From: an uncultured Rhodospirillales bacterium
Lineage (GTDB): Bacteria > Pseudomonadota > Alphaproteobacteria > Azospirillales > Azospirillaceae
Assembly (NCBI GenBank): GCA_903927615.1
Contig: CAIYNU010000001.1
Location: 1 to 48,987 of the forward strand
Direction of reading: 5' to 3'
Length of the DNA: 48,987 nucleotides
Made by a program: the position numbers and the translations under genes. How positions within the stretch are numbered: the stretch's first letter is position 1; each line of letters opens with the position of its first letter. Under the pieces are notes generated by a model, which saw only the letters and a program-made list of their open reading frames with translations, was not told where the DNA came from and did not search any database. Of the stretch, positions 8,772 to 15,679 are shown piece by piece.

Positions 8772-9521
8772 TTATTCGGGCTTGATCGACTGCGTCACCA
8801 ACGCGGAAACGACGATTTCGGGAAACGCACTTTCGGCACCGAAGGCATCGACCAGGCCGAGCGTTTGGGTCTTGGCGCCGACAATCGGCACCTGTGGCCC
8901 CGGCAGGATGATCGGCTGTTGGAAGTCCGGATCGCTGGAGCGCGGCCACAGCACATGACGGCCCTTGTCCAACTGGTATTCCTTGAGGGTGGCCTCATAC
9001 CCGCCGCTCGACGCCCGACGCAGGCAGATCACCTTCTCTCCGGACTGGGGTTCGCGGCCGATATCGCTGAAGCGGACGCAGATCACGATGCTTCCGGCCG
9101 GGTAAAGCCGGTCCATGGACGAGCCGTGTACCTCGAGCGCGAAACGCTCGATGCCGGGCCAGCGGCTGTCGCCGGGAACCGTGAGCGCGTACCAGTCGGT
9201 GCCGGGCCATTCCAAGGAGTCCCGCCACACCCCGCCTTGTAAGGCGCTGCGCACGAACACCATGGCCAGCGGAATTGCCGGCCGCCGACTCGGTGTCGGC
9301 GCCCCGGGCACCTCACGCACCGCGTCGGTGAGATACTCCAGCGGCACCTCCAGCACCCGGGCCAGCGCGGCCACGTTGCTGGAACGCGGGTTGAGAGATT
9401 TGCCTCGCTGGATGCTGCGAATGGCATCCGGGTGCAGGCCGGCTTTGACCGCGGCGCCCCGCGCGCTAAGCCCGAGCGCCTTCAGTCGTGCGTTGATTCG
9501 ATCGGCGAGCAAATTTTCCAT
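8772..9521 (-). CDS. CI/LexA-like repressor with HTH and S24 peptidase domains
   Basis: A DNA-binding repressor of the phage CI type. Residues about 5-60 form an XRE helix-turn-helix (LSARGAAVKAGLHPDAIRSI, then LARVLEVPLEYL). Residues about 115-235 resemble an S24 self-cleaving peptidase: VHGSSMDRLYPAGS holds the expected nucleophilic Ser, and GYEATLKEYQL could supply the Lys. Such proteins autocleave when RecA is activated by DNA damage. ATG 9521 is chosen. No Shine-Dalgarno is seen, but TTGCCA (9557-9552) and TATAGA (9534-9529) with a 17-base spacer would start transcription at the ATG, so the mRNA may be leaderless, as for lambda cI from PRM. Confidence 0.85.
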   Translation of the reverse strand: MENLLADRINARLKALGLSARGAAVKAGLHPDAIRSIQRGKSLNPRSSNVAALARVLEVPLEYLTDAVREVPGAPTPSRRPAIPLAMVFVRSALQGGVWRDSLEWPGTDWYALTVPGDSRWPGIERFALEVHGSSMDRLYPAGSIVICVRFSDIGREPQSGEKVICLRRASSGGYEATLKEYQLDKGRHVLWPRSSDPDFQQPIILPGPQVPIVGAKTQTLGLVDAFGAESAFPEIVVSALVTQSIKPE

Positions 9522-9686
9522 GTGCGGTTCTATACCCGCAGGGCCGAAGCCTGGCAAATTGGAAAATGCCCCTTGCTAATGCGGAATATACACCGTATTC
9601 ATGCGGTCGTGATGCGCCATGACCCCTGCGGGGGCGTGGCGCCCCAGACCAGACGGCCGACGCGATCAACAGGGGAGGAAAGCGAG
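9522..9686. promoter_or_regulatory. Divergent phage switch region with operator copy 2
   Basis: The minus-strand promoter of the repressor (-35 9557-9552, -10 9534-9529) faces a weaker plus-strand promoter: TTGCTA 9574-9579, 17 bases, TATTCA 9597-9602. The operator TAATGCGGAATATACACCGT (9577-9596) fills the spacer of the plus promoter, so bound repressor would block it. A further ACCG/CGGT inverted repeat (9592-9607) overlaps it. GGAGG at 9674-9678 is the ribosome binding site of the rightward gene. Confidence 0.55.
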
Positions 9687-10349
9687 ATGGGGCACCAGGA
9701 CACATCCCGGGTAGCGGTTCCCGGGCCGGCTGACTCCCTACGCGCCATGAAGGCCCGACAACGCCAGCAGGCCAAGGCGGATCGGGCTCGCCAGCGCGAG
9801 GCGGCGGGGACGGAACCGGTCGATTGGCGCGTCCGGCACGCGCCCGGGATGATCGAAACCCCGACCGGCGGCGGCGGGGGCATCACGAAACGGGTGTTGC
9901 TGCCGATCGAGGCTTTGGCTCTGGAGGAACGCGTGGGTGCGGCGCCGTCTGAGGCCAAGCGCCCGCGGAGAGCCCGGGATGTGGTGGCGATGTTGGAAAG
10001 CCGGGGCGTTATCGGCCTGATTCATGTCAGGGCGGCGCAGGCTCTGCTCGACGATGCCGAAACCGCGGCCGGCGCCCGCCAGCCCCGGGAAACCGCCCGC
10101 AGCGGCACTGGTTCCGATCTGTGCTTGATGGATATCCAAATGTGGTGTTCCGGCCGTCTCCGGGAGGCCAAGGCCGCCATCGAAGCCACCGGGCCCCTGG
10201 CATGGCCGGCGGTCAAGGCGGTGGTGCTGGACGCCTGCGCCCTCAGGGTGCTGGCCGGCAGCCGCCGTTCCCGGGACATCCGCCCGTGGGTCGCCGCCCT
10301 GACCGACGGTTTAATGGCCGCCGCCAGAGTCTACAAAATGGTGCGGTAA
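9687..10349 (+). CDS. Phage-type regulatory protein, possibly DUF6456-like
   Basis: A 220-residue protein divergent from the repressor, in the position of an early phage regulator. The N-terminal half is basic and low in structure (MKARQRQQAKADRARQRE) with a GGGGG run. The C-terminal half is helical: RGVIGLIHVRAAQALLDDAE, RLREAKAAIEATGPLAW, VLDACALRVLAG, WVAALTDGLMAAARVY. This order resembles, from memory, the DUF6456 domain of alphaproteobacterial phage proteins; I hold that only moderately. ATG 9687 has GGAGG upstream at 9674-9678; the longer frame from 9432 would overlap the repressor. It is likely repressed through the operator at 9577-9596. Confidence 0.6.
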   Translation: MGHQDTSRVAVPGPADSLRAMKARQRQQAKADRARQREAAGTEPVDWRVRHAPGMIETPTGGGGGITKRVLLPIEALALEERVGAAPSEAKRPRRARDVVAMLESRGVIGLIHVRAAQALLDDAETAAGARQPRETARSGTGSDLCLMDIQMWCSGRLREAKAAIEATGPLAWPAVKAVVLDACALRVLAGSRRSRDIRPWVAALTDGLMAAARVYKMVR

Positions 10350-10400
10350 CCGGGCGGCGGTGTTGATCGGAGGCCGGCCTCCCGGACCTCATCACGCCAA

Positions 10401-10458
10401 GGGTTCAAAGGGGCGACCGGCATTGCCTATCCCGGGGCCTGTGGGGCGGAGCCCGCGA
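10401..10458. repeat. REP-like extragenic element, copy 2
   Basis: Diverged relative of 4961-5012: GGTTCAAAGGGGCGACCGGC followed by TGTGGGGCGGAGCCCGC. It overlaps the last codons of the TPR glycosyltransferase gene, so the end of that protein (FAGSAPQAPG) may be encoded by the element. Confidence 0.35.
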
Positions 10459-12337
10459 ACTGGGCCAGTTGGTTGGCAACCGCGGTAACCGGGGTCTCCC
10501 AGTCGCCGGCTTGGGGCTGACGGAACACCCGCACGCTGGGGTACCACGGGCTATCGTCCCGATCTTCCAACCACCGCCAGCAGCCATTGAAGCGGGACAG
10601 CAGCCACGCCGGCTTGCCCAAGGCGCCCGCCAGATGAATGCAGGAGGTGTCGACCCCGATCACCAGATCGAGATTGGCCACCAGCGCCGCCGTATCGGCC
10701 AAGTCGGTGACGGAGTCCATGAAATCGATGATCGCCGCCCCCGGCAAGGGCAGCTTGGCCTGACTGGCCGGTTCGCCCTTTTGCAGACTGAAGAAATGAT
10801 TGCCGGGCACCTGTAACACCGGCAAGAATTGCGATAGCGCCATGCTGCGCACGCGATCCATCTCGATCAGTTCCGCTTGCCCCAGCAATGCGTTGCCGGC
10901 CCACACCAGGCCGACCTTGACCCCCGAAAACGGGCGCAGGCGTTCGGCCCAGGCCGCCACCGATGCCGGGTCGGCAGACAGGTAGGGAATGTCCGCCGGG
11001 ACGGTCTCCAGCGTGGTCCGGCACAGCCAGGGCAGACTCATCATCGGGGCATGGCAATCATAAGCCGGCAACCGCTGGCCCTTGATCACCACGGTATCGA
11101 TTTCAGGGATGCGCTTGAACAAGCGGAACAGGGCCGGTTCACAGGACACCACCACCACCCCACCGCGTTGTTTGACCAGGCGGGCGTAACGGATGAACTG
11201 GATATTGTCACCCAGTCCGGCCTCGGTGTGCAGCAGAATGGTCTTGCGCTTAAGCTCCGAACCGTCCCACATCGGCTTGTTATACTGTTCGACGATGCAA
11301 TACAGATAGGTCAGGCGCCATTCGTGCTTCTCCCAGCCCAGTGCATAATCCCCGAGTCGCAAGTACAGCAAGGCTTCGTTGAAGTGGGCTTTCCCATAAT
11401 CCGGCTTGACCCGGATGGCTTGGGCGAACGCCGCCAGCGCCGGCTGGTGTTGGCCCAGTCGGCAGAGCACACAGCCAAGATTATAATAGCCCTCGGCAAA
11501 ATCCGGCTCGATGGCCAGGGCCCGCTTGAAGTGCCCGACCGCGTCCTGAAGTTTGCCCCGCTTTTCCTTCACCAATCCGATATTGTTATGGGCGACCGCC
11601 AGCCCCGGCTGACAGACGATCGCCCGCTGATAACTGGCCTCCGCCTCTTCCAGTTTGCCCAGGGCCTGGAGCACGATGCCCAGACTGTTGTGCGCGTCGG
11701 CAAATTTCGGGCGAAGATCGACGGCCCGCTGATGACTCGCGGCGGCCTCCTCCAGCAGGCCCAGCACACGCAGCGACTTGCCCAGATGATGGTGGGTTTC
11801 GGCATCGCCCGGCTTGCCCGACAGCGCCCGCCGGAACACCGAAACGGCCGCCTCGTGGGACCCTTCGAGGGCGAGCATGATGCCATGACAGCGCAGGAGT
11901 GTCGGATCGTCGGGGCTGTGGACCAGCAATCGGGAGAGGGCCGCCGATGCCCCGGTCTGGTCCTGCCGGTTACAGAGTTCGATGGCCTGCTCGCGTAACG
12001 CCGCCAGTTGCTTGGCGGAGAGTGGCTCGGCAGGCCCACGGACGGCGCTCGCGTCGGCCGGCGCCGTTTCTCCCAATCGTTCGGACAGCGTTTGGATGGC
12101 GCGCTCGTGTCCCGCGCTGTTGGCGACGGCCTGCAACAGCAACAGAATATCCCGGCTGCCGACCCGGGCAATCACCCATTGGGAGAGAATCGCGCGGGTC
12201 AGGCAGCGCGCCACCAAGCCGGGTTTGGGCGGGGCGACCGGCGGCAGGGCCGGCGCAACCGGTGCGGGTTGCATCCCGTCGGCGCGCGGCTGCGGGGGCT
12301 TCCGGGGGGCGTGGCGTGACAAAACTCTTCTGCTCAT
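10427..12337 (-). CDS. TPR protein with GT9-like glycosyltransferase domain
   Basis: About 636 residues. After a Pro-rich N-terminal 40 residues and an uncharacterised helical part, residues about 130-370 hold seven or so TPR units (HHHLGKSLRVLGLLEEA, AHNSLGIVLQALGKLEEA, AHNNIGLVKEKRGKLQDA, YYNLGCVLCRLGQ). The C-terminal 250 residues resemble heptosyltransferase-type sequence: LLHTEAGLGDNIQFIRYARL, VGLVWAGNALLG, FFSLQKGE, VIGVDTSCIHLAGALGKPAW. Such proteins are common near surface-polysaccharide or flagellin modification genes. The start is uncertain: ATG 12337 has AAGGG six bases before it; ATG 12340 and GTG 12376 are alternatives. It sits where phage portal genes would follow the terminase. 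Confidence 0.85.
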   Translation of the reverse strand: MSRRVLSRHAPRKPPQPRADGMQPAPVAPALPPVAPPKPGLVARCLTRAILSQWVIARVGSRDILLLLQAVANSAGHERAIQTLSERLGETAPADASAVRGPAEPLSAKQLAALREQAIELCNRQDQTGASAALSRLLVHSPDDPTLLRCHGIMLALEGSHEAAVSVFRRALSGKPGDAETHHHLGKSLRVLGLLEEAAASHQRAVDLRPKFADAHNSLGIVLQALGKLEEAEASYQRAIVCQPGLAVAHNNIGLVKEKRGKLQDAVGHFKRALAIEPDFAEGYYNLGCVLCRLGQHQPALAAFAQAIRVKPDYGKAHFNEALLYLRLGDYALGWEKHEWRLTYLYCIVEQYNKPMWDGSELKRKTILLHTEAGLGDNIQFIRYARLVKQRGGVVVVSCEPALFRLFKRIPEIDTVVIKGQRLPAYDCHAPMMSLPWLCRTTLETVPADIPYLSADPASVAAWAERLRPFSGVKVGLVWAGNALLGQAELIEMDRVRSMALSQFLPVLQVPGNHFFSLQKGEPASQAKLPLPGAAIIDFMDSVTDLADTAALVANLDLVIGVDTSCIHLAGALGKPAWLLSRFNGCWRWLEDRDDSPWYPSVRVFRQPQAGDWETPVTAVANQLAQFAGSAPQAPG

Positions 12338-12514
12338 CATGCCCCCTTGTGTCCGAATCCATGATGCTGTCCACACACCATCCGGTGAAGACCTCCCTGC
12401 CGGTTCCTCTTCGCGACGGGCCGCTTCTGCGGCGCAAACGCCGCCGATGTTACCACAAGCGCCGTCCCGATACTGTCATCGACGCGGCACGGTCCGTCAA
12501 GCAGGGACCGCCGT

Positions 12515-12544
12515 CGAACCCGGAACCGGATGATTCCGGGTTCG
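12515..12544 (-). terminator. Hairpin downstream of terminase large subunit
   Basis: A perfect 11-bp inverted repeat, CGAACCCGGAA (12515-12525) and TTCCGGGTTCG (12534-12544), with an 8-base loop. It lies 32 bases past the terminase stop codon. No T-run follows, so it is a candidate only. Confidence 0.45.
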
Positions 12545-12575
12545 ACCGGCGCCCGGATTGCCCGGTCCGGATCGC

Positions 12576-13877
12576 TCATCGCCCGACCGTGGGCAACGTC
12601 ATCCGCCGCACCGGTTTGTGGGCGAATCTGGTATAAAAATAATAGCCGGTGGCGTCGGGCAAATGATCGAGACCCGAGTCCTTATCGGGTTCACTGGTGC
12701 CGTCCCGGTAACCAAGCTGCTCGTAACAGCGAATGGAGAGCCGGCAGCGCGGATCCACAAAAGCACGGCGACTGCCGTCGGCGGCCTGGAACCGGGCATT
12801 CACCAGATTGATCCGGTCGCGGACCCGGGGATGGCTGTCGGCGGCCACCACGGTCAGACCCTTGGCCCGCAGAATGCCTAAATCGGTCTGACCTTGGGCA
12901 CTGGTCCGGCGTTGGGCGCCGGCGGGGTCGGGGTAGACGGTAATATGGCCAAGACCCGTGGGCCGGCTGTAGCGCCGGGCGATTTCGTCGGCCATTTCAT
13001 GGGTGTTCGAGGTCGGGATGACCACCTCGTCGACTTGCCACAGTTCGCCCCCTTGTTCCTGCCAGAGGGTTGCCGACATGGGGTTGATGTTGAAGTCCAT
13101 GCCGATATGCAGGGGTAAGGACGGGTCATAGGGACAGGGCCGCACCGATTCGGCCCGGGAAAAGCCGTAATAGACCCGGCCCAGGAAGGTTTCAAAACTG
13201 GCTTCGTATTCCTGAGCGAAGGTGCGGGCATCCAATTCGGTCCGAATGGTCGCCAATTCGGCGGCCGGGACGTTGCCGCCCTGGAGCGTACTGTATTGCC
13301 AGGATCGGGTATCGGCCTTGCCGCCGGGCTGGCCCGAGACGAAGCCCTCGTAAAAATGGTTGAAGCCCTTGGGCGTGCCGATGAACAGGGCGTGTCCGCC
13401 GCTGGTGGCCAGCATCGGCCGGATCACCTCGTTCCAGGCGACGATCGGGCAGTCGGCCCACTCGTCGCCGATGAAAAACCACAGGCCGGAACCGCGGAGT
13501 CCCTCATAGTGGTCGACGCCCACCAGACGGACCACATGGCCGCTGTTCAAGGTCAGCGAGCACTCGCTTTCGTTGGGCCGTCCGCTGCGCCAGTCTTCGG
13601 GGATCGCCCGTTTCAGGCGACGCCAGAACACCCGTTTGGCCTGGGTGCGGGTGGGGGCGCCGTACCAGATTTCGTGGTCGGGATGGATGTTGCGACGCAC
13701 CGCCAGTCGGGCCGCGCGCAGAATTTCCACCACCGCCAGATGGGTCTTGCCGAACCGCCGGCCACAGACCGCATATCGAAAGCGGGCCTCGGGTTGCCAG
13801 CCCCAGGCGAAGATGTTGGCCTGCTTGGCCGTCAGGGTGATGGCGTCACAGGACGGGTTTTTCCGGGATGGGCTCAT
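12576..13877 (-). CDS. Phage terminase large subunit
   Basis: The packaging motor of a tailed phage: ATPase plus nuclease that cuts and pumps DNA into the procapsid. The N-terminal half has the Walker A-like CGRRFGKTHLAV at about residues 38-49, and the Walker B region WFFIGDEWADC. The motif FIGTPKGFNHFYEGF is typical of the Terminase_6 group. The C-terminal nuclease part has the first metal-binding Asp in HIGMDFNINPMSATLW. At 433 residues it is full length, with no frameshift. The gene overlaps the small subunit by 32 bases. No portal gene follows; the next gene on this strand is a TPR glycosyltransferase, so the packaging module is incomplete. Confidence 0.92.
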   Translation of the reverse strand: MSPSRKNPSCDAITLTAKQANIFAWGWQPEARFRYAVCGRRFGKTHLAVVEILRAARLAVRRNIHPDHEIWYGAPTRTQAKRVFWRRLKRAIPEDWRSGRPNESECSLTLNSGHVVRLVGVDHYEGLRGSGLWFFIGDEWADCPIVAWNEVIRPMLATSGGHALFIGTPKGFNHFYEGFVSGQPGGKADTRSWQYSTLQGGNVPAAELATIRTELDARTFAQEYEASFETFLGRVYYGFSRAESVRPCPYDPSLPLHIGMDFNINPMSATLWQEQGGELWQVDEVVIPTSNTHEMADEIARRYSRPTGLGHITVYPDPAGAQRRTSAQGQTDLGILRAKGLTVVAADSHPRVRDRINLVNARFQAADGSRRAFVDPRCRLSIRCYEQLGYRDGTSEPDKDSGLDHLPDATGYYFYTRFAHKPVRRMTLPTVGR

Positions 13878-14583
13878 CGGCTCTGATCACCATGGTATCA
13901 TCGCGTTCGGAGCCGGCGGCGGCGTGGCCGGCGCCGGGCAGACCGAGGTAGCGAGCCAGCGCATTCAACGCCGGGAGTTTGTCGAATTTCACGCGAACGC
14001 CGTCGCGGGTGCGGCTCAATTCCGTGATGGCGGCGGCCTGGTCGCGGGTGAGGGACGCCGAGTCCCGGATCGCGATCTGATCGTCGGTCCAACTGACGAA
14101 GTCGGTCATGACCGCGAAGCCGACCCGGGCCAGTTCCTGGAGCACCCGGTCGGCGGTAATGCCGACTCGGGCGACTCGAGCGGCAAGACCGGCTTCAATC
14201 GCCGCCTGAACCCCTGGGTGCGCTTGCCAGACCTGGCTTTCGGCTGCGGCGGCGGCGGCATCGACTCCCGCTCGCCGGGCGGCGGCGACCGGATCAAGGT
14301 CAACCAGATATTCGGCAACGAAGAGCCGCTCGCGCGCGGTCAGGCCATCACCCGGTTGAACCGGATCGGGGGGCGGCGTCAGACCGGCCGGACCCGACTC
14401 TGCCGGACCGGCTTTCGGCACCGCGGGTCCACCCGGTTTGGGTCTGGGATCGAACCACCCTTCGGCTTGGGCCCGCCGGGCGATGGCATTCCGGCTCACG
14501 CCGTGCTCGCGGGCCAATGCCGCCACTGATTTTATTTCAGCTTCGTATGCGCGCCGAATTATCGGCCAATCGACCTCCACCAT
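13846..14583 (-). CDS. Phage terminase small subunit
   Basis: The DNA-recognition partner of the large terminase. The N-terminal part carries a helix-turn-helix-like segment (IKSVAALAREHGVSRNAIARRAQAEGW shortened: AALAREHGVSRNAIARRAQ), then a Pro-rich linker. LTARERLFVAEYLVDLDPVA, a segment typical of Terminase_2 small subunits, follows, and then an Ala-rich helical region ending in VKFDKLPALNALARYLGL. ATG 14583 is chosen: GGAG lies seven bases upstream, and the preceding frame looks non-coding. The 32-base overlap with the large subunit indicates translational coupling. It is 245 residues, within the usual range. Confidence 0.85.
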   Translation of the reverse strand: MVEVDWPIIRRAYEAEIKSVAALAREHGVSRNAIARRAQAEGWFDPRPKPGGPAVPKAGPAESGPAGLTPPPDPVQPGDGLTARERLFVAEYLVDLDPVAAARRAGVDAAAAAAESQVWQAHPGVQAAIEAGLAARVARVGITADRVLQELARVGFAVMTDFVSWTDDQIAIRDSASLTRDQAAAITELSRTRDGVRVKFDKLPALNALARYLGLPGAGHAAAGSERDDTMVIRADEPIPEKPVL

Positions 14584-14629
14584 GCCGAATCTCCACGGGT
14601 TCCAGGGCGTGTTCGGAGCATGCAGACGC

Positions 14630-14662
14630 AAAAAAACCCGGTGCAGCAACCTGCCCGGGTTT
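14630..14662 (-). terminator. Rho-independent terminator on the minus strand
   Basis: AAACCCGG (14634-14641) pairs with CCGGGTTT (14655-14662), extended by GCAG/CTGC (14643-14646, 14651-14654) around a CAAC loop. Read on the minus strand, a T7 run (14636-14630) follows the stem. No minus-strand gene is recognised between here and groEL (17745), so what it terminates is unclear. Confidence 0.7.
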
Positions 14663-14772
14663 GAATTCTTAGGGTATTCCACTTGAATTCTGTGTGCGTC
14701 CCCACGTCTCGCGACGATACCTGTCTTTATCCGGTGCCGCGCCCGCCCGTCAAGCGGAAAATTAAGCGTTCC

Positions 14773-14787
14773 GGCATCGGGTTTGCA
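14773..14787 (+). promoter_or_regulatory. Putative sigma-54 promoter of the NifX-like gene
   Basis: CCGGCATCGGGTTTGCA has GG (14773-14774) and GC (14785-14786) ten bases apart, as sigma-54 (RpoN) requires. Against the TGGCAC-N5-TTGC consensus it deviates at T to C and C to T. A near-match to the NifA upstream site, TGT-N10-ACG, lies at 14691-14706. Predicted start of transcription is about 14798. Confidence 0.45.
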
Positions 14788-14816
14788 AGCTCGCCGGTTC
14801 CGTCGTTTCTGATCCC

Positions 14817-14844
14817 GGTTCCTGTCGCAATCCCGACAGGAACC
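14817..14844 (+). promoter_or_regulatory. Strong hairpin in the leader of the NifX-like gene
   Basis: A perfect 11-bp stem, GGTTCCTGTCG (14817-14827) with CGACAGGAACC (14834-14844), and a 6-base loop. It lies between the predicted sigma-54 start and the ribosome binding site GGGAGG. It could stabilise the transcript, pause it or bind a protein; no riboswitch class is recognised. Confidence 0.5.
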
Positions 14845-14872
14845 ACCGAGGCCTTGGGAGGATTCGTCCACC

Positions 14873-15262
14873 ATGTTGGTTGCGGTCACCAGTCAGGACT
14901 TTGCCACCGTCACCGGCCATGCCGGTCAGGCCCGCCGCTGGTTGTTGTTTGAGGTTGGGCCGGGGCAATGGCCCCGGGACCCGCGTCGGCTCGAACTGAC
15001 CAAAGAGCAGGTTTTTCACCACTGGACCGACCAGGGTTGCCACCCCCTTGACGGAATCGGGGCGATCATCACCACCTCGGCGGGCGACAGCTTCCTCGAT
15101 CGCATGCGCCGGCGCGCCGTGACGGTGGTGTTGACCGGCGAGTCCGATCCGGCCCAGGCGGTTGCAGCCTGGTCCGTCGGCCTGGTGGTTCCGCCCAAGC
15201 CGCGTCCCATCGGCCGGTTGATCTGCAAGCTTCATGACCTGCTGTCCCGGCATCGGCGCTGA
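14873..15262 (+). CDS. NifX/NafY-family (dinitrogenase cofactor-binding) protein
   Basis: A 129-residue protein of the NifX/NifB-C-terminal superfamily, which binds iron-molybdenum cofactor or its precursor NifB-co. It begins LVAVTSQDFATVTGHAGQAR, the family opening. It continues with a HPLDGIGAIITTSAGDSF segment, then VVLTGESDPAQAVAAW, which follows the alternating beta/alpha order of the fold. It lacks extra domains, unlike NafY or NifB. GGGAGG lies 11 bases before ATG 14873, and a sigma-54-type promoter lies 100 bases upstream, as for nitrogen-fixation genes. ModD follows two genes later, consistent with molybdenum or nitrogenase metabolism. No nif structural genes are in the window. Confidence 0.75.
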   Translation: MLVAVTSQDFATVTGHAGQARRWLLFEVGPGQWPRDPRRLELTKEQVFHHWTDQGCHPLDGIGAIITTSAGDSFLDRMRRRAVTVVLTGESDPAQAVAAWSVGLVVPPKPRPIGRLICKLHDLLSRHRR

Positions 15263-15278
15263 GAGCCGCCCCGGCACT

Positions 15279-15294
15279 TGGCATTCTTATTGCT
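15279..15294 (+). promoter_or_regulatory. Putative sigma-54 promoter of the 87-residue protein gene
   Basis: TGGCATTCTTATTGCT matches TGGCA-N6-TTGCT, with GG (15280-15281) and GC (15292-15293) exactly ten bases apart. Transcription would begin near 15305, which excludes the upstream in-frame ATG at 15301 and supports ATG 15334. No perfect TGT-N10-ACA enhancer was found in the short intergenic space. Confidence 0.6.
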
Positions 15295-15333
15295 TGAATA
15301 ATGCTTCCGCCTTCCTTTGGGAGTGTTCGTACC

Positions 15334-15597
15334 ATGACCTCATTCGTTATCGCCTTTGACACCCGAACCCATGCCGCCGCCGCCGAAAAGCGCATCGAGT
15401 CGCTTGAACCCGGCCACGCCCTCAAGCTACTGGATTCCGTATGGTTTTTGCGGACCAAGAAGGATGGCGAGCAAATCTACGAACACGTCAATACGGCACT
15501 GGGCGAAGGTGATCGCCTGATCGTGGTCAAGAGTGCCGGCGCCACTTATCGCGACCTGCTGACCCCGGTCAACGATCTGCTTAAGGCCGGTCTCTAA
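15334..15597 (+). CDS. Small hypothetical protein, SinR/Cas2-like fold suspected
   Basis: 87 residues opening MTSFVIAFDTRTHAAAAEKR. It then has LLDSVWFLRTKKDGEQIYEH and GDRLIVVKSAGATYRDLL. The strand-helix-strand order, with a conserved-looking S-V/L-W-F/L-L segment, resembles small ferredoxin-fold proteins of the SinR-type group, which are distant relatives of Cas2. There is no CRISPR array or cas gene here, so a CRISPR role is unlikely. ATG 15334 is supported by GGGAG ten bases upstream and by the sigma-54 element at 15279-15294. It lies between the NifX-like gene and modD on the same strand. Function unknown. Confidence 0.6.
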   Translation: MTSFVIAFDTRTHAAAAEKRIESLEPGHALKLLDSVWFLRTKKDGEQIYEHVNTALGEGDRLIVVKSAGATYRDLLTPVNDLLKAGL

Positions 15598-15679
15598 ACC
15601 CCAGTGTTCCGGTGGTGCCGTCGGGACAACCGGCACCCCCTCATTTCGGCGACCGTGCCGCGCCTGGAAGGGCTTCGAG

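Noticed and set aside
13573-14529. 318-residue plus-strand frame opposite the terminases
   Set aside because: It is antisense to two genes with recognisable motifs and shows no family character.
14873-15597. CRISPR-Cas association of the Cas2-like small protein
   Set aside because: No repeat-spacer array and no other cas gene is visible anywhere in the window.
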